Source of the DNA: Candidatus Nomurabacteria bacterium
GTDB lineage: Bacteria > Patescibacteriota > Minisyncoccia > Phycocordibacterales > UBA9973
DNA length: 5,436 nt
Assembly: GCA_943356395.1 (NCBI GenBank)
Contig: CALRFC010000046.1
Location: 1-5,436 of the forward strand
Direction of reading: 5' to 3'
Shown here: positions 5,122 through 5,436 of the stretch, one piece after another
Layout of the letters: every line of letters begins with the position of its first letter
Position numbering within the stretch: position 1 is the stretch's first letter
Made by a program: the position numbers and the translations under genes
Notes under the pieces: generated by a model
The model's input: only the letters and a program-made list of their open reading frames with translations
Databases searched by the model: none
Told to the model about the DNA's origin: nothing

Positions 5122-5436
5122 CTAATCGTTGGATTTCGAACCCATCTTTTCCGGAACTTTTATCCCGAGAAGTTCGAGTCCGAGCTCGATGATCCGAAGC
5201 GTCGCTTCCGAAACGAGCAATCCTGCGACATTCTTGTCGCGAATGATGTTCGTCGTGCCGTAGTAGCTGTTGTACTCGCGGCACAAGACGAGGAGATAAT
5301 TCGCCAAAGTGTTCGGCGTGTATTCCAGCGCCGAATGATTCAACGCTTCAAAAAATCCTTCGAGATGATGGGCGACTTTTCGTTCGCCTTCGCCGAGCTT
5401 CGTTCCCAATGGATTCTCATGCACAAGCCCGTTTGA
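5122..5436 (-). CDS. argS: Arginyl-tRNA synthetase, C-terminal 104 residues (runs in from outside the window)
   Basis: ArgS charges tRNA-Arg with arginine in the cytoplasm. Only the end of the anticodon-binding DALR-type domain is here. The segment beginning KVAHHLEGFFEALNHSALEY, then TPNTLANYLLVLCREYNSYY, and the ending ATLRIIELGLELLGIKVPEKM are the standard last helices of class I ArgS: the family pattern is P-x-x-L-A-x-Y-L, F/Y-N-x-F/Y-Y, then a final L-x-x-G-L-x-L-L-G-I-x-x-P-E-x-M. The stop is TAG at 5124-5122. Seven extra residues (GSKSND and the preceding Met) follow the usual end. A GTG lies in frame at 5424, but the frame stays open to the window edge, so that is not the start. The catalytic HIGH and KMSKS-like parts lie outside. 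A strong terminator follows. Confidence 0.92.
   Translation of the reverse strand, partial: SNGLVHENPLGTKLGEGERKVAHHLEGFFEALNHSALEYTPNTLANYLLVLCREYNSYYGTTNIIRDKNVAGLLVSEATLRIIELGLELLGIKVPEKMGSKSND

Noticed and set aside
1..5436. CRISPR array, tRNA, rRNA or transposase gene
   Set aside because: I see no regular repeat-spacer pattern, tRNA cloverleaf, rRNA segment or transposase motif on either strand.

Overview
All seven genes in this window lie on the minus strand, so the gene order is read from high to low coordinates. It is a bacterial chromosomal segment with a housekeeping core. The shortened RF2, the FtsEX pair, very short gaps, the lack of Shine-Dalgarno sequences and the AT-rich word repeats between genes suggest a small-genome lineage of the Patescibacteria/CPR type (Parcubacteria-like). 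That placement is an inference from style, not from a marker gene. UGA is a normal stop here: the arginase-like gene ends in TGA and an RF2 gene is present. This argues against the UGA-recoding Gracilibacteria/SR1 groups.

Layout in transcription order: (1) the 3' end of argS (arginyl-tRNA synthetase, 5122-5436), closed by a strong hairpin terminator. (2) A 300-bp gene-free stretch (4822-5121) holding a second small hairpin, an ATTCGTA word repeat, a GC-rich element that can fold as a three-way junction, and a probable extended -10 promoter. (3) An arginase/ureohydrolase-family gene (3928-4821), followed by a possible promoter and a terminator. (4) A GNAT acetyltransferase with an unusual C-terminal cysteine cluster (3201-3770), closed by a hairpin terminator with A/T tracts on both sides. 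(5) A run of four genes: an AstE/AspA-type zinc deacylase (2308-3129), prfB (RF2, 1424-2302), ftsE (628-1317) and the first 187 codons of ftsX (1-562).

prfB-ftsE-ftsX is a familiar bacterial gene order, linking translation termination with the FtsEX ABC complex that controls cell-wall hydrolysis at division. The deacylase is only 5 nt upstream of prfB and is probably co-transcribed with it. The gaps inside this run are unusual: the prfB-ftsE gap is one long imperfect palindrome, and the ftsE-ftsX gap is entirely a 7-bp tandem repeat.

The window shows no CRISPR, transposase, tRNA or rRNA, and no clear novel multi-gene system. The points most worth following up are the non-coding elements, the shortened RF2, the cysteine-tailed GNAT and the altered substrate pocket of the arginase homologue.
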